From the NCBI RefSeq assembly GCF_031085375.1, contig NZ_JAVCWF010000010.1, positions 1-9,926 on the forward strand: a DNA stretch of 9,926 nt, written 5' to 3'. Source of the DNA: Lactiplantibacillus brownii (GTDB lineage: Bacteria; Bacillota; Bacilli; Lactobacillales; Lactobacillaceae). The translations under genes were made by a program, and so were the position numbers. Below the pieces are notes generated by a model. It was not told where the DNA came from. It did not search any database and worked only from the letters and a program-made list of their open reading frames with translations. Each line of letters begins with the position of its first letter. Position 1 is the first letter of the stretch. Shown one piece after another: positions 1 to 5,266 of the stretch.

Positions 1-174
1 AGTAGTTATAACCTTTTTCTAAGTTCCACTAGCTATTTTCAAATCAAACACCGTGTTTATCAAAATTACGAGTAACAAAATTACACCGGTACTGTAGAAA
101 CGCTATTCAATATCCCGATTCCTTTTAACAATGATCGTGATAATTTTCTATAATTCCTAGCAACCTTTCTCATA

Positions 175-206
175 CCAAAAAGCACGACTGCATTAACAGC
201 CGTGCT
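175..206 (-). terminator. Rho-independent terminator of pnuC
   Basis: Read on the minus strand, just after the pnuC stop, AGCACGGCTG and CAGTCGTGCT form a 10-bp stem (one G-U pair) with a 6-nt loop, followed by a T run. It lies 14 bp past the stop codon, as expected for a monocistronic pnuC transcript. Confidence 0.85.
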
Positions 207-219
207 CATTATATTCAAA

Positions 220-1008
220 TTAGTGATTCAATCCAAATGCCCGATTATCACTAGCATCCGCGCTAGCTACATCACTAGCTGCTTGTTCTTCGGCCATCAA
301 CCGAGCGCGTTCATGTTTGTTATACCAAGGTGAAACAGTGAAAGCCAAGACATCGTTCATCAGATAAACGGAACTATTAATGAACATTGCTAGTGTCGCC
401 GAACCTTGACGGAACGAGATGAACCAGAGGACCATTTGTGCTAAACCAGAGGCAATCCACCAGAAATACTGGTTGTTGTAACGGAGGAAGCAAATAACGC
501 CGGCCGTTAAACAAATCGCAAAACTAATGGCATCGACCCATGGCCGGGGATCATCAGTTAAGGCACCAATAAGATAGCCGGAGATGGCATAAACAACTAA
601 AGTTGCGACAATTGCGACGATCCACGTCTTACCCGTAAACTTCCGAATCTTTGAAACCATGTTGACGTTCCAATTAGCACTTAATAGTACTGGAATATCA
701 AGCGTTACGACGTAGGCTAATTGTTCCCCAATGCTTAAATAGTTCTTAGCTGAAAAACCAACTACGATGAAGCAAGCGGCGGAGATGACGCCTAATAATC
801 CATTGACTGACTTAGCCGCATTAATGGCTAACACACAAAGAACACCCAAAGTGGTCCCAATAAATGTTAAAATAGACAATGCTGTAATTGGCGCACTTAC
901 TAACGTCATTACTTGACATCCTAGGCTAAAATAGAATAGATAGTAGTTCTGTTGTGGCCAACCTTTTAGTTGGTGTGATAAGAATTTAAAATAATTACTC
1001 AAAATCAT
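220..1008 (-). CDS. pnuC: PnuC-family nicotinamide riboside transporter
   Basis: Predicted inner-membrane transporter that takes up nicotinamide riboside for NAD salvage. It acts by facilitated diffusion, with trapping by a cytosolic kinase (family knowledge). The protein is about 262 aa, near the usual family length, with seven or eight hydrophobic stretches. PnuC-like aromatic and polar motifs are visible: an N-terminal WPQQNYYL and a late NNQYFWWIASGLAQMVLWF segment, followed by a charged cytosolic tail. An earlier in-frame ATG at 1062 is unlikely because it has no ribosome binding site. The ATG at 1008 has only 1-2 nt between GAGGAG and the start. A TTG at 1002 has ideal spacing (7 nt) and may be the true start, giving 260 aa. 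The gene stands alone with its own promoter and terminator and looks richer in G+C than the plasmid-like DNA to its right. It is therefore probably the resident (chromosomal) side of the junction. Confidence 0.88.
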   Translation of the reverse strand: MILSNYFKFLSHQLKGWPQQNYYLFYFSLGCQVMTLVSAPITALSILTFIGTTLGVLCVLAINAAKSVNGLLGVISAACFIVVGFSAKNYLSIGEQLAYVVTLDIPVLLSANWNVNMVSKIRKFTGKTWIVAIVATLVVYAISGYLIGALTDDPRPWVDAISFAICLTAGVICFLRYNNQYFWWIASGLAQMVLWFISFRQGSATLAMFINSSVYLMNDVLAFTVSPWYNKHERARLMAEEQAASDVASADASDNRAFGLNH

Positions 1009-1042
1009 GCTCCTCTTTCCGTTTTCATATGCGGTTGTGTGT

Positions 1043-1084
1043 CTAGTTGGCCAACCAGTCACGTCACACTACTACATGTAGTGT
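1043..1084 (-). promoter_or_regulatory. Two palindromes in the pnuC leader
   Basis: Two dyads lie between the predicted promoter and the ribosome binding site. At 1066-1084 there is ACACTAC-N5-GTAGTGT, which also contains the 12-bp palindrome ACTACATGTAGT. At 1043-1058 there is a 16-bp dyad with one mismatched pair, centred on GTTGGCCAAC. Either could be an operator for an NAD-responsive repressor or part of a leader RNA structure. I cannot assign a regulator from sequence alone. Confidence 0.4.
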
Positions 1085-1107
1085 TTCCGTTTAAAACAAC
1101 ACAATAT

Positions 1108-1135
1108 ATTGTATCATTATCTTGGCCGATGAAAA
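1108..1135 (-). promoter_or_regulatory. Predicted pnuC promoter
   Basis: Minus strand: TTTTCA at 1130-1135, a 16-bp spacer, then an extended -10 (TGA followed by TACAAT, 1108-1113). The -10 overlaps a 12-bp palindrome, ACAATATATTGT. The weak -35 is partly compensated by the TGn extension. Confidence 0.5.
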
Positions 1136-1175
1136 GGGTAAAATTCCAAATTTATATTGAATTGTTTACAATTAA

Positions 1176-1199
1176 GGTAGATTGTAAAATTAATCCGAA
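1176..1199 (+). repeat. Left terminal inverted repeat, IS copy 1
   Basis: Begins GGTAGATTG and ends AATCCGAA. It matches the reverse complement of 2195-2218 at 22 of 24 positions, with mismatches at positions 10 and 14. Confidence 0.93.
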
Positions 1200-1213
1200 C
1201 GCTGTTCGGACAA

Positions 1214-1276
1214 AAAAGATCAGCTTCCTTTAAAATGGTGTTTACCACAAACCCATCTTTTAGGAGCTGATCTTTT
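1214..1276 (+). promoter_or_regulatory. Hairpin that masks the transposase start, IS copy 1
   Basis: AAAAGATCAGCT (1214-1225) pairs with AGCTGATCTTTT (1265-1276). After a one-base bulge, CCT (1227-1229) pairs with AGG (1262-1264). The second arm contains the Shine-Dalgarno AGGAG (1262-1266) and reaches into the TTG start codon at 1275. A transcript entering from outside would fold so that the start is hidden, a common way for insertion sequences to avoid read-through expression. The regulatory role is inference; the stem is visible. Confidence 0.7.
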
Positions 1277-2204
1277 GTCTAGTATAACCTATTCCGAACG
1301 AATTAAAATCGAAACCTTTTGTGAACTAGGGCTGTCCAATATCCAAATGGGCGTTCGGCTGAACCGATCACCGTCAACAATTTCTTATGAATTATCTCGA
1401 TGTCAACCTTATCAGGCTGAATTAGCACAAACAGATGCCGAATACAAGCGATCACGATGTGGTCGGAAAACTAAGCTGAGCGATGAGTTAAAGCAAAAAA
1501 TTCTCAACCATTTACGTCTAAGCTGGTCACCAGGAATGATTGCTCACGAATTTAAACTAGCTACTAAATCTATTTATAATTGGCTAAATCAGGGGAGAAT
1601 TGGTTTCTCCTTGAATGATCTACCTGAACATGGCGTACGCCAACGGCGTAACGTTGACCAACGATCCAAATATAATCAATCTTTGGGGCGATCAATTGAA
1701 CAGCGTCCCATGATGATTAATCAACGTAATCGCATCGGCGATTTTGAACTAGATACAGTCGTTGGTCCTCGTGGGCATAGTAAGGCAGTTTTATTAACTT
1801 TAATCGATCGCAAATCACGGTTCCTTTGGGCATACCGGTTAAAAGATCGGACGACAGCGACTGTTAATGAAGCACTAACTAAGTTCCTAACCACTTTTAA
1901 TGGTCCGGTGCACAGCTTTACTGTGGACCGTGGCACTGAGTTTAGTGGGCTAGTATCACTTGAATCACAATATGGTATTAAGACCTATTACTGCCATGCT
2001 TATACGCCAGCTGAACGTGGTAGTAATGAACGCTTTAATCGGAATTTACGTTATTTTTATCCTAAAAAGACTCGTTTTGAGCACATTAGTGCTCAAGATT
2101 TAACGACGACGTTACTCCAAATTAACCAGCGAACGCTTAAAATACTCGACTGGCAAACACCGTATCAGGTTATGCTGACAAATTTGTCCAAAAATTCGGA
2201 TTAA
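1275..2204 (+). CDS. IS30-family transposase, copy 1
   Basis: A DDE transposase of 309 aa that catalyses cut and join of the IS ends. An N-terminal helix-turn-helix (about residues 8-43, with RSPSTISYELSR) should bind the terminal repeats. The catalytic domain shows D160 (FELDTVVG), D218 (TVDRGTEF) and E252 (GSNERFNRNLR). The second D and the E are separated by 33 residues, the classic IS30 spacing. I chose the TTG start at 1275 because AGGAG lies 8 nt upstream and both copies share it. The gene is intact and full-length, so the element could be active. It differs from copy 2 at 10 residues: T5A, Q52R, G110S, V127I, N152K, R153H, P263L, K265G, R267C and T287P. None is a catalytic residue. Confidence 0.95.
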   Translation: MSSITYSERIKIETFCELGLSNIQMGVRLNRSPSTISYELSRCQPYQAELAQTDAEYKRSRCGRKTKLSDELKQKILNHLRLSWSPGMIAHEFKLATKSIYNWLNQGRIGFSLNDLPEHGVRQRRNVDQRSKYNQSLGRSIEQRPMMINQRNRIGDFELDTVVGPRGHSKAVLLTLIDRKSRFLWAYRLKDRTTATVNEALTKFLTTFNGPVHSFTVDRGTEFSGLVSLESQYGIKTYYCHAYTPAERGSNERFNRNLRYFYPKKTRFEHISAQDLTTTLLQINQRTLKILDWQTPYQVMLTNLSKNSD

Positions 2205-2218
2205 ATTTGCAATCTACC
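2195..2218 (-). repeat. Right terminal inverted repeat, IS copy 1
   Basis: Starts TTCGGATTAAA and ends GCAATCTACC. It overlaps the last 10 bases of the transposase gene and mirrors 1176-1199. Confidence 0.93.
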
Positions 2219-2257
2219 ATATATAGTGATAGTAAAATTTAATTTCATGCGATATAG

Positions 2258-2296
2258 AGCCCCTTTTTCCTTAACTGGATCAAGGGGGCTTTTTTG
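2258..2296 (+). terminator. Rho-independent terminator with no upstream gene
   Basis: AGCCCC (2258-2263) pairs with GGGGCT (2285-2290), extended by a G-U pair and two A-T pairs, followed by a run of six T. It points along the plus strand but sits only 40 bp after the IS right end. The gene it served is therefore missing, probably removed when the IS entered or recombined. It now insulates the downstream gene from IS transcripts. Confidence 0.8.
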
Positions 2297-2349
2297 TGTT
2301 GATAGTGTATAATTGTATGTATTAATAGACGTACAAGGAGCTGAGACGC

Positions 2350-2916
2350 GTGGAAGACGTACAGGAGACAAAAAGACAATTTAAGACAAAGACAGATCTT
2401 GCTAAAAGTTTAGGCATTGGGTCTCGTCAAACTTTGTATAATAGGGCCGAGAGAAATGGAATAGATTTAGACAAGCTAAGTTTCACTGAAGAAGAGTTGT
2501 CTATATTGTCTGGTAAAAAGACGTCCGTTACAACTGAACAATCCAGTGGACGCATGATACAAGACAGACAGGAAAAGGAAGCTCTGAAAGCCCTAAAACG
2601 AGAATTAGAGATTAAAAATAAGATAATTGATAATTTAGAACAAGATAAAGCGGATCTATCCAAGAAACTAGATAAGAGCCAGCAGCTACAAGACCAGCAA
2701 CAACAGTTATCCTTAAAAGATCGTGCAGAGTTAGATAAGTTGAAAATAGAACTCGATAAATACAAGAAGATTGAAACTGAAGAAGTAGTTATACAGCCTA
2801 GTGAGGCAAAAAAGACGCCTACAAATACTGATAAAACAGTAAATAAGACGTCAAATGTACAATTAGACAAACAAGAAGACAAACCTAAAAAGCATTGGTG
2901 GAATATCTTCAATTAA
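2350..2916 (+). CDS. Putative plasmid accessory protein: N-terminal helix-turn-helix and coiled coil
   Basis: A 188-aa protein that I cannot assign to a named family with confidence. Residues 12-40 (KTDLAKSLGIGSRQTLYNRA) look like a helix-turn-helix DNA-binding segment. Residues about 72-142 are a long charged, leucine-bearing coiled coil rich in E, K, D and Q. A low-complexity linker follows, then a basic aromatic end, KKHWWNIFN. This HTH, coiled coil and basic tail layout resembles accessory proteins found beside Rep_3 replicons in lactobacilli, some labelled DUF536. A role in replication control or partition is inference. The GTG start at 2350 is supported by AAGGAG 9 nt upstream, and a TATAAT at 2308-2313 may be its -10. 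It is convergent with rep, whereas such genes usually follow rep on the same strand. Confidence 0.7.
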   Translation: MEDVQETKRQFKTKTDLAKSLGIGSRQTLYNRAERNGIDLDKLSFTEEELSILSGKKTSVTTEQSSGRMIQDRQEKEALKALKRELEIKNKIIDNLEQDKADLSKKLDKSQQLQDQQQQLSLKDRAELDKLKIELDKYKKIETEEVVIQPSEAKKTPTNTDKTVNKTSNVQLDKQEDKPKKHWWNIFN

Positions 2917-3130
2917 TCAATTGGTATATAAAAATGAATTTTTTAAGATTTTACAAATTTGAATTTTAAAAATATTGATATAACGGCACTCTTAAGTAGT
3001 ATTTTGGCTATACTAATTATTTTGATAAAAATAGCTTAAAAATAATCAGTCATGTAGCGAAGTTTTAATAAGGATCATTATGTCAACTAGCTTTTATCTG
3101 ACTTTGGTATAGCTTAGTTTGAAACGACAA
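2917..3130. other. AT-rich intergenic region between convergent genes
   Basis: Very AT-rich spacer between the ends of the coiled-coil gene and rep. I see no ORF with a ribosome binding site and no clear terminator hairpin for either gene, which is unusual for convergent genes. Confidence 0.5.
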
Positions 3131-3154
3131 TTATAACTATTTAGTGCGGATTTA
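3131..3154 (-). repeat. Inverted extra iteron overlapping the rep stop codon
   Basis: The reverse complement of this 24-bp stretch is identical to 3971-3994, which is the TAAA leader plus 20 bases of iteron 1. It is thus a fifth iteron, in the opposite orientation, about 820 bp from the main array. It includes the rep stop codon (3152-3154). It could be an extra Rep binding site used for looping or copy control; that role is inference. Confidence 0.9.
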
Positions 3155-3901
3155 GTCAGAATTAATGGTTATTTCATATCCAGTGACTTTGACACCTTTT
3201 TTAATCGTATTCAAAACAATAGTGACATTTAATGTTTCAATTAATTCATCTACGGCCACATTCAAAACTTTTTGTTTGAATCGTCCAGCTGTCCAATTGC
3301 TCGAACGGTCAACTCCTAGGAACCAATCTTGCCAATCGTTCATTTCACCAGTAATCGTAACTGTTTTCTGATTACCCATTTTCTGGGCTTGATACATTTT
3401 CATAAGGATTAGAGTGTATTTAGACTTAATTCGTGATAATTCTGATAGATGGAAAGAGTAGTATTTCTCCCTCAAATCAAAGACATAGGGTGCCACATGC
3501 TCCGAAAACTTAAATGTAATCGTTTTATTTTTAGAAATACGAATGAAATTAAATAATTGGGTCATTAGTACGCTATCAGAACCATCTTCATCTTTAACAA
3601 GGAAATAAAGCGGTGTTTCTTCATTCAGCGTTTTAAATCCTTTGATTACACGAGTATAGTTAGTGCCAGAATCTGTTAAACCAAAGTGTTTCAGCACATC
3701 TGAAGCTTGTGCCTTGAAAGTGTCGTCCAGTTTCGAATCACGTGTAACGTAACTAAAACAGAAATCTAGTAATTTGTGTTCAAAAGCTTTTAAATTGCCG
3801 AATGCTTTGGCTAAGTCGTTCCCTTGAGTAACCAAATAATCTTGTCGGCTTAGTAAGTTTTTAGTTAATTCATTGGTTTTAATTTCAACTTTTTCTTTCA
3901 T
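3152..3901 (-). CDS. repB: Rep_3-family plasmid replication initiator (RepB/RepA-like)
   Basis: A 249-aa theta-type initiator that binds iterons, opens the origin and recruits the replisome. The Rep_3 (Pfam PF01051) layout is visible as two winged-helix halves. The first spans about residues 20-125 and includes NDLAKAFGNLKAFEHKLLDF. The second starts near residue 128, with the conserved YYSFHLSELSRIKSKYTLIL stretch followed by a Y-rich helix. The length fits lactobacillus members. The ATG at 3901 has AAGGCGG 8 nt upstream. The promoter lies directly beside the iterons, so autorepression by Rep is likely. The gene is convergent with the coiled-coil gene. The stop codon lies inside an inverted iteron copy. 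The symbol repB is conventional for this group; repA is also used. Confidence 0.93.
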   Translation of the reverse strand: MKEKVEIKTNELTKNLLSRQDYLVTQGNDLAKAFGNLKAFEHKLLDFCFSYVTRDSKLDDTFKAQASDVLKHFGLTDSGTNYTRVIKGFKTLNEETPLYFLVKDEDGSDSVLMTQLFNFIRISKNKTITFKFSEHVAPYVFDLREKYYSFHLSELSRIKSKYTLILMKMYQAQKMGNQKTVTITGEMNDWQDWFLGVDRSSNWTAGRFKQKVLNVAVDELIETLNVTIVLNTIKKGVKVTGYEITINSD

Positions 3902-3931
3902 TGTCTTAACCGCCTTTTCAACTCTAATACA

Positions 3932-3960
3932 ATTATAACCATAAATGCAAAATAATTCAA
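3932..3960 (-). promoter_or_regulatory. rep promoter
   Basis: Minus strand: TTGAAT (3955-3960), a 17-bp spacer, then TATAAT (3932-3937). The -35 is 10 bp from the iteron block (which starts at 3971 with its TAAA leader), so Rep bound at the iterons could repress it. Confidence 0.75.
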
Positions 3961-3970
3961 ATACAGTTAA

Positions 3971-4062
3971 TAAATCCGCACTAAATAGTTATAATGTCCG
4001 CACTAAATAGTTATAATGTCCGCACTAAATAGTTATAATGTCCGCACTAAATAGTTATAAAG
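3971..4062 (+). repeat. Replication origin iterons, four 22-bp direct repeats
   Basis: Four tandem copies of a 22-bp unit that begins TCCGCACTAAATAG and ends TTATAATG start at 3975, 3997, 4019 and 4041. The last copy differs only in its final bases (AG for TG). A TAAA leader at 3971-3974 precedes copy 1. A 22-bp period, about two helix turns, next to a Rep_3 gene is the classic iteron arrangement, so this is very probably the vegetative origin. There are no spacers, so it is not a CRISPR array. Confidence 0.95.
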
Positions 4063-4094
4063 GTATGCTGTATCCCTTGGTATGACTGCATTTT

Positions 4095-4155
4095 CATTCC
4101 CTTAATGTACTATAATGTATTTAAATGTATTTATAAATGTATAAACTTATAGGGC
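4095..4155. other. AT-rich candidate DNA unwinding element
   Basis: An almost pure A/T stretch just past the iterons with repeated AATGTA motifs (TAATGTACTATAATGTATTT and two further copies). Its position beside the iterons suits the melting region of the origin. A DnaA-box-like TTATCTACA (one mismatch to TTATCCACA) lies at 4349-4357. The function is inferred from position and composition. Confidence 0.5.
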
Positions 4156-4200
4156 TAGCCTAGGTTAAATTACAAGTAATAAACACTAAATGATTAAAAA

Positions 4201-4338
4201 ATGAGAAAAAAACTTCAAGAATTAGACCACGAAAAAAGATATACGTTTACAGGATTTGTAGAACGACCAGGTAAAAAGAGAGAAAACAATCATTGGAAAC
4301 CAACATTGCTATTAACTAATTTAATGATTATTAAATAA
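4201..4338 (+). pseudogene. Small ORF, probable N-terminal remnant of a plasmid hypothetical gene
   Basis: A 45-codon frame beginning MRKKLQELDHEKRYTFTG and ending LLLTNLMIIK. It resembles, from memory, the first third of a small hypothetical protein common beside lactobacillus replicons, whose longer versions continue past the LLLTN stretch. Here a stop follows immediately and no continuation is seen in other frames. No Shine-Dalgarno is visible upstream of 4201. I therefore call it a truncated, probably dead gene, though a real microprotein cannot be excluded. No function is known to me. Confidence 0.45.
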
Positions 4339-4377
4339 AACGTATATTTTATCTACATAAATCTTGTATATACATAA

Positions 4378-4560
4378 TGTGAGCAAGGGACGTGACCCTT
4401 TGCCCCCGTGTTAGGTTATGGTTGGCTAGTCGTAGTACGGAAGCAAAGTTTTATAGAAACTTTGGCTTTCGCCAATTCAGTGTTAAGACTGGTTTAGAGC
4501 TGTCAATTCCTTATGCTCCCACGCTGCGCTCATCCGCTACCATTGACAGCAAACAGTTAG
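4378..4560. other. Structured non-coding region with three strong inverted repeats
   Basis: There are three successive dyads. (1) At 4383-4403, GCAAGGG pairs with CCCTTTGC around a 6-nt loop with one bulge. (2) At 4438-4471, a 14-bp imperfect stem (AAGCAAAGTTT against AAACTTTGGCTT) closes a 5-nt loop, with one bulge and one G-U pair. (3) At 4499-4550, GCTGTCAAT and ATTGACAGC enclose a 34-nt C-rich segment. The region is distinctly more GC-rich than its AT-rich surroundings. An ORF of 71 codons crosses it from 4392, but it has no ribosome binding site and spans all the stems, so I do not call it coding. Candidates are an RNA gene, a second transfer origin, or another DNA site read by a plasmid protein. 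Confidence 0.55.
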
Positions 4561-4605
4561 TTTTTCTGAATCTCAACAAGAATTTAGCTGCTATGTTCGT
4601 TTTTT

Positions 4606-4681
4606 AGGGCCTTATTTTTCGTTTCTAGGGACTTTAAGACTATTTATATATATTTATACCAAAACAAAAATAAAAGGCCCT
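4606..4681. repeat. Long-range inverted repeat around AT-rich spacer
   Basis: AGGGCCTTATTTTT (4606-4619) is complementary to AAAAATAAAAGGCCCT (4666-4681), allowing two extra A. The 46-nt interval is AT-rich. The right arm is shared with the terminator at 4661-4702, so the two structures are alternatives. Confidence 0.6.
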
Positions 4682-4702
4682 CAGTGAGCTTTTAGAGGGC
4701 TA
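4661..4702 (-). terminator. Rho-independent terminator after the frameshifted gene
   Basis: Minus strand: GCCCTC, a 12-nt loop and GAGGGC (4677-4700), followed by CTTTTATTTTTGTTTT. The stem starts at the stop codon of the restored reading frame of the upstream remnant (4700-4702). Confidence 0.8.
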
Positions 4703-4914
4703 GATGACGAAACCAGGACGATTAATAATATCTTCTTGTCTTTTTTGCAAAATATAAGTATACAGGGAATCATCAAATCCTTGTTGATCTCGTCAGGTTT
4801 ATTGACAGAAGCTTCAAACAATTCTTGAATATCAACTTGCCAAGGATCAGCAAGCATTTCATCAATTGGTTTTAATACTTTCTTTTCGTCAATCTTAATG
4901 ACCCCTAACATCAA
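4700..4914 (-). pseudogene. Frameshifted small hypothetical gene
   Basis: The start frame (TTG at 4914 or ATG at 4911) encodes MLGVIKIDEKKVLKPIDEML, continues through ADPWQVDIQELFEASVNKPDE, and then turns into an unlikely low-complexity hydrophobic tail. From about 4793 onward a different frame gives a far more protein-like end: QQGFDDSLYTYILQKRQEDI, then INRPGFVI and a TAG exactly at the terminator. A single lost base near the GACGAGATC stretch joins the two halves into one protein of about 71 residues. No good Shine-Dalgarno is seen at the start, and an in-frame stop lies shortly upstream. I do not recognise the family. Its place between the origin and the oriT suggests an old plasmid maintenance or mobilisation accessory gene, but that is only context. 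Confidence 0.55.
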
Positions 4915-5150
4915 AATAATGCTTTCAGTTTAAATTCACAGATCTTACAGCACCGTTATTCAAAATTTGTTACCAAGCTTATAAAAATTATCTGCACAAA
5001 GCGACTAAAAAATTTTGGCTTAAAACAGCATGATCTGCAACACTTTTTAAATATTTAAAACATAACAATCTTCGTTAGGTGCAAACATAAATTGAATTTA
5101 AAATACAGTCAATTCAACAACGGCAAAAACTGATTTCATGGTTATCAGCA
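4915..5150. other. Intergenic DNA without recognisable gene
   Basis: AT-rich stretch with stops in all frames and no ORF with a ribosome binding site. A short minus-strand frame (MKSVFAVVELTVF, then a stop) lies beside the oriT and may be a trace of a lost gene. I see nothing else in it. Confidence 0.4.
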
Positions 5151-5207
5151 GACCGAGTGAAACGAGGTCAATGCGCACTTACACACCACAATTAAAATTG
5201 CTGGTGT
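5151..5207 (-). other. Candidate MOBQ-type origin of transfer (oriT)
   Basis: On the minus strand, an imperfect inverted repeat (ACACCA, one bulged base, then CAATT-AA-AATTG and TGGTGT; 5183-5207) is followed directly by GTAAGTGCGCATTGACC. The core TAAGTGCGC (5173-5181) equals the nic-region core of RSF1010/pSK41-type oriTs (TAAGTGCGCCCT), which also place an inverted repeat just 5' of the nick. A GACC/GGTC pair (5151-5169) flanks the far side. No relaxase gene is in the window, so any transfer would depend on a relaxase supplied in trans. The assignment rests on core motif plus architecture; the bases after GCGC diverge from the classical consensus. Confidence 0.72.
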
Positions 5208-5266
5208 TTGTGCTTAAAATCTGTCTCAGAAGTTGCCTTCGTCAACAACCAAAAATCCAAATAAAA

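Larger units (their letters stand above)
1176..2218 (+). mobile_element. IS30-family insertion sequence, ISLpl1-like, copy 1 (complete)
   Basis: This is a complete 1043-bp element with 24-bp terminal inverted repeats (1176-1199 and 2195-2218, 22 of 24 positions matching) and one transposase gene filling almost all of it. Size, repeat sequence and transposase match my memory of ISLpl1 from L. plantarum; that name is unverified. I see no convincing target duplication: the left flank reads ATTAA and the right flank ATATA. Absent or unmatched duplications are expected if the element recombined with another copy. Just inside the left end is a 17-bp hairpin (TCCGAAC-GCT-GTTCGGA, 1194-1210) that has no counterpart at the right end. 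Confidence 0.93.

Noticed and set aside
1..20. TAGTTATAA at the window start resembling the iteron end
   Set aside because: Only nine AT-rich bases match; no TCCGCAC core is present, so chance is likely.
1039..1233. 64-codon plus-strand ORF crossing the pnuC leader and IS left end
   Set aside because: No ribosome binding site, and it runs across the IS boundary and the pnuC promoter; chance frame.
1721..1936. Minus-strand ORF inside the transposase (repeated at 9429-9644)
   Set aside because: Shadow of the conserved transposase frame; no start signal.
1171..2224. Target site duplication around IS copy 1
   Set aside because: Flanks (ATTAA and ATATA) do not match convincingly. The shared TTAA before both copies may be target preference or an extension of the element, but no right-flank equivalent was found.
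2427..2912. 161-codon minus-strand ORF opposite the coiled-coil gene
   Set aside because: Serine/phenylalanine/leucine-rich antisense of a lysine/glutamate-rich coiled coil; no ribosome binding site.
3165..3371. Plus-strand ORF opposite rep
   Set aside because: Antisense shadow of a confident Rep_3 gene.
3971..4062. CRISPR-like tandem repeat
   Set aside because: The 22-bp units abut without spacers and lie beside a Rep_3 gene; they are iterons.
4392..4607. 71-codon plus-strand ORF over the structured region
   Set aside because: Starts inside a hairpin without a Shine-Dalgarno and crosses three strong stems; composition is unlike that of the real genes. Kept as a non-coding structured region.
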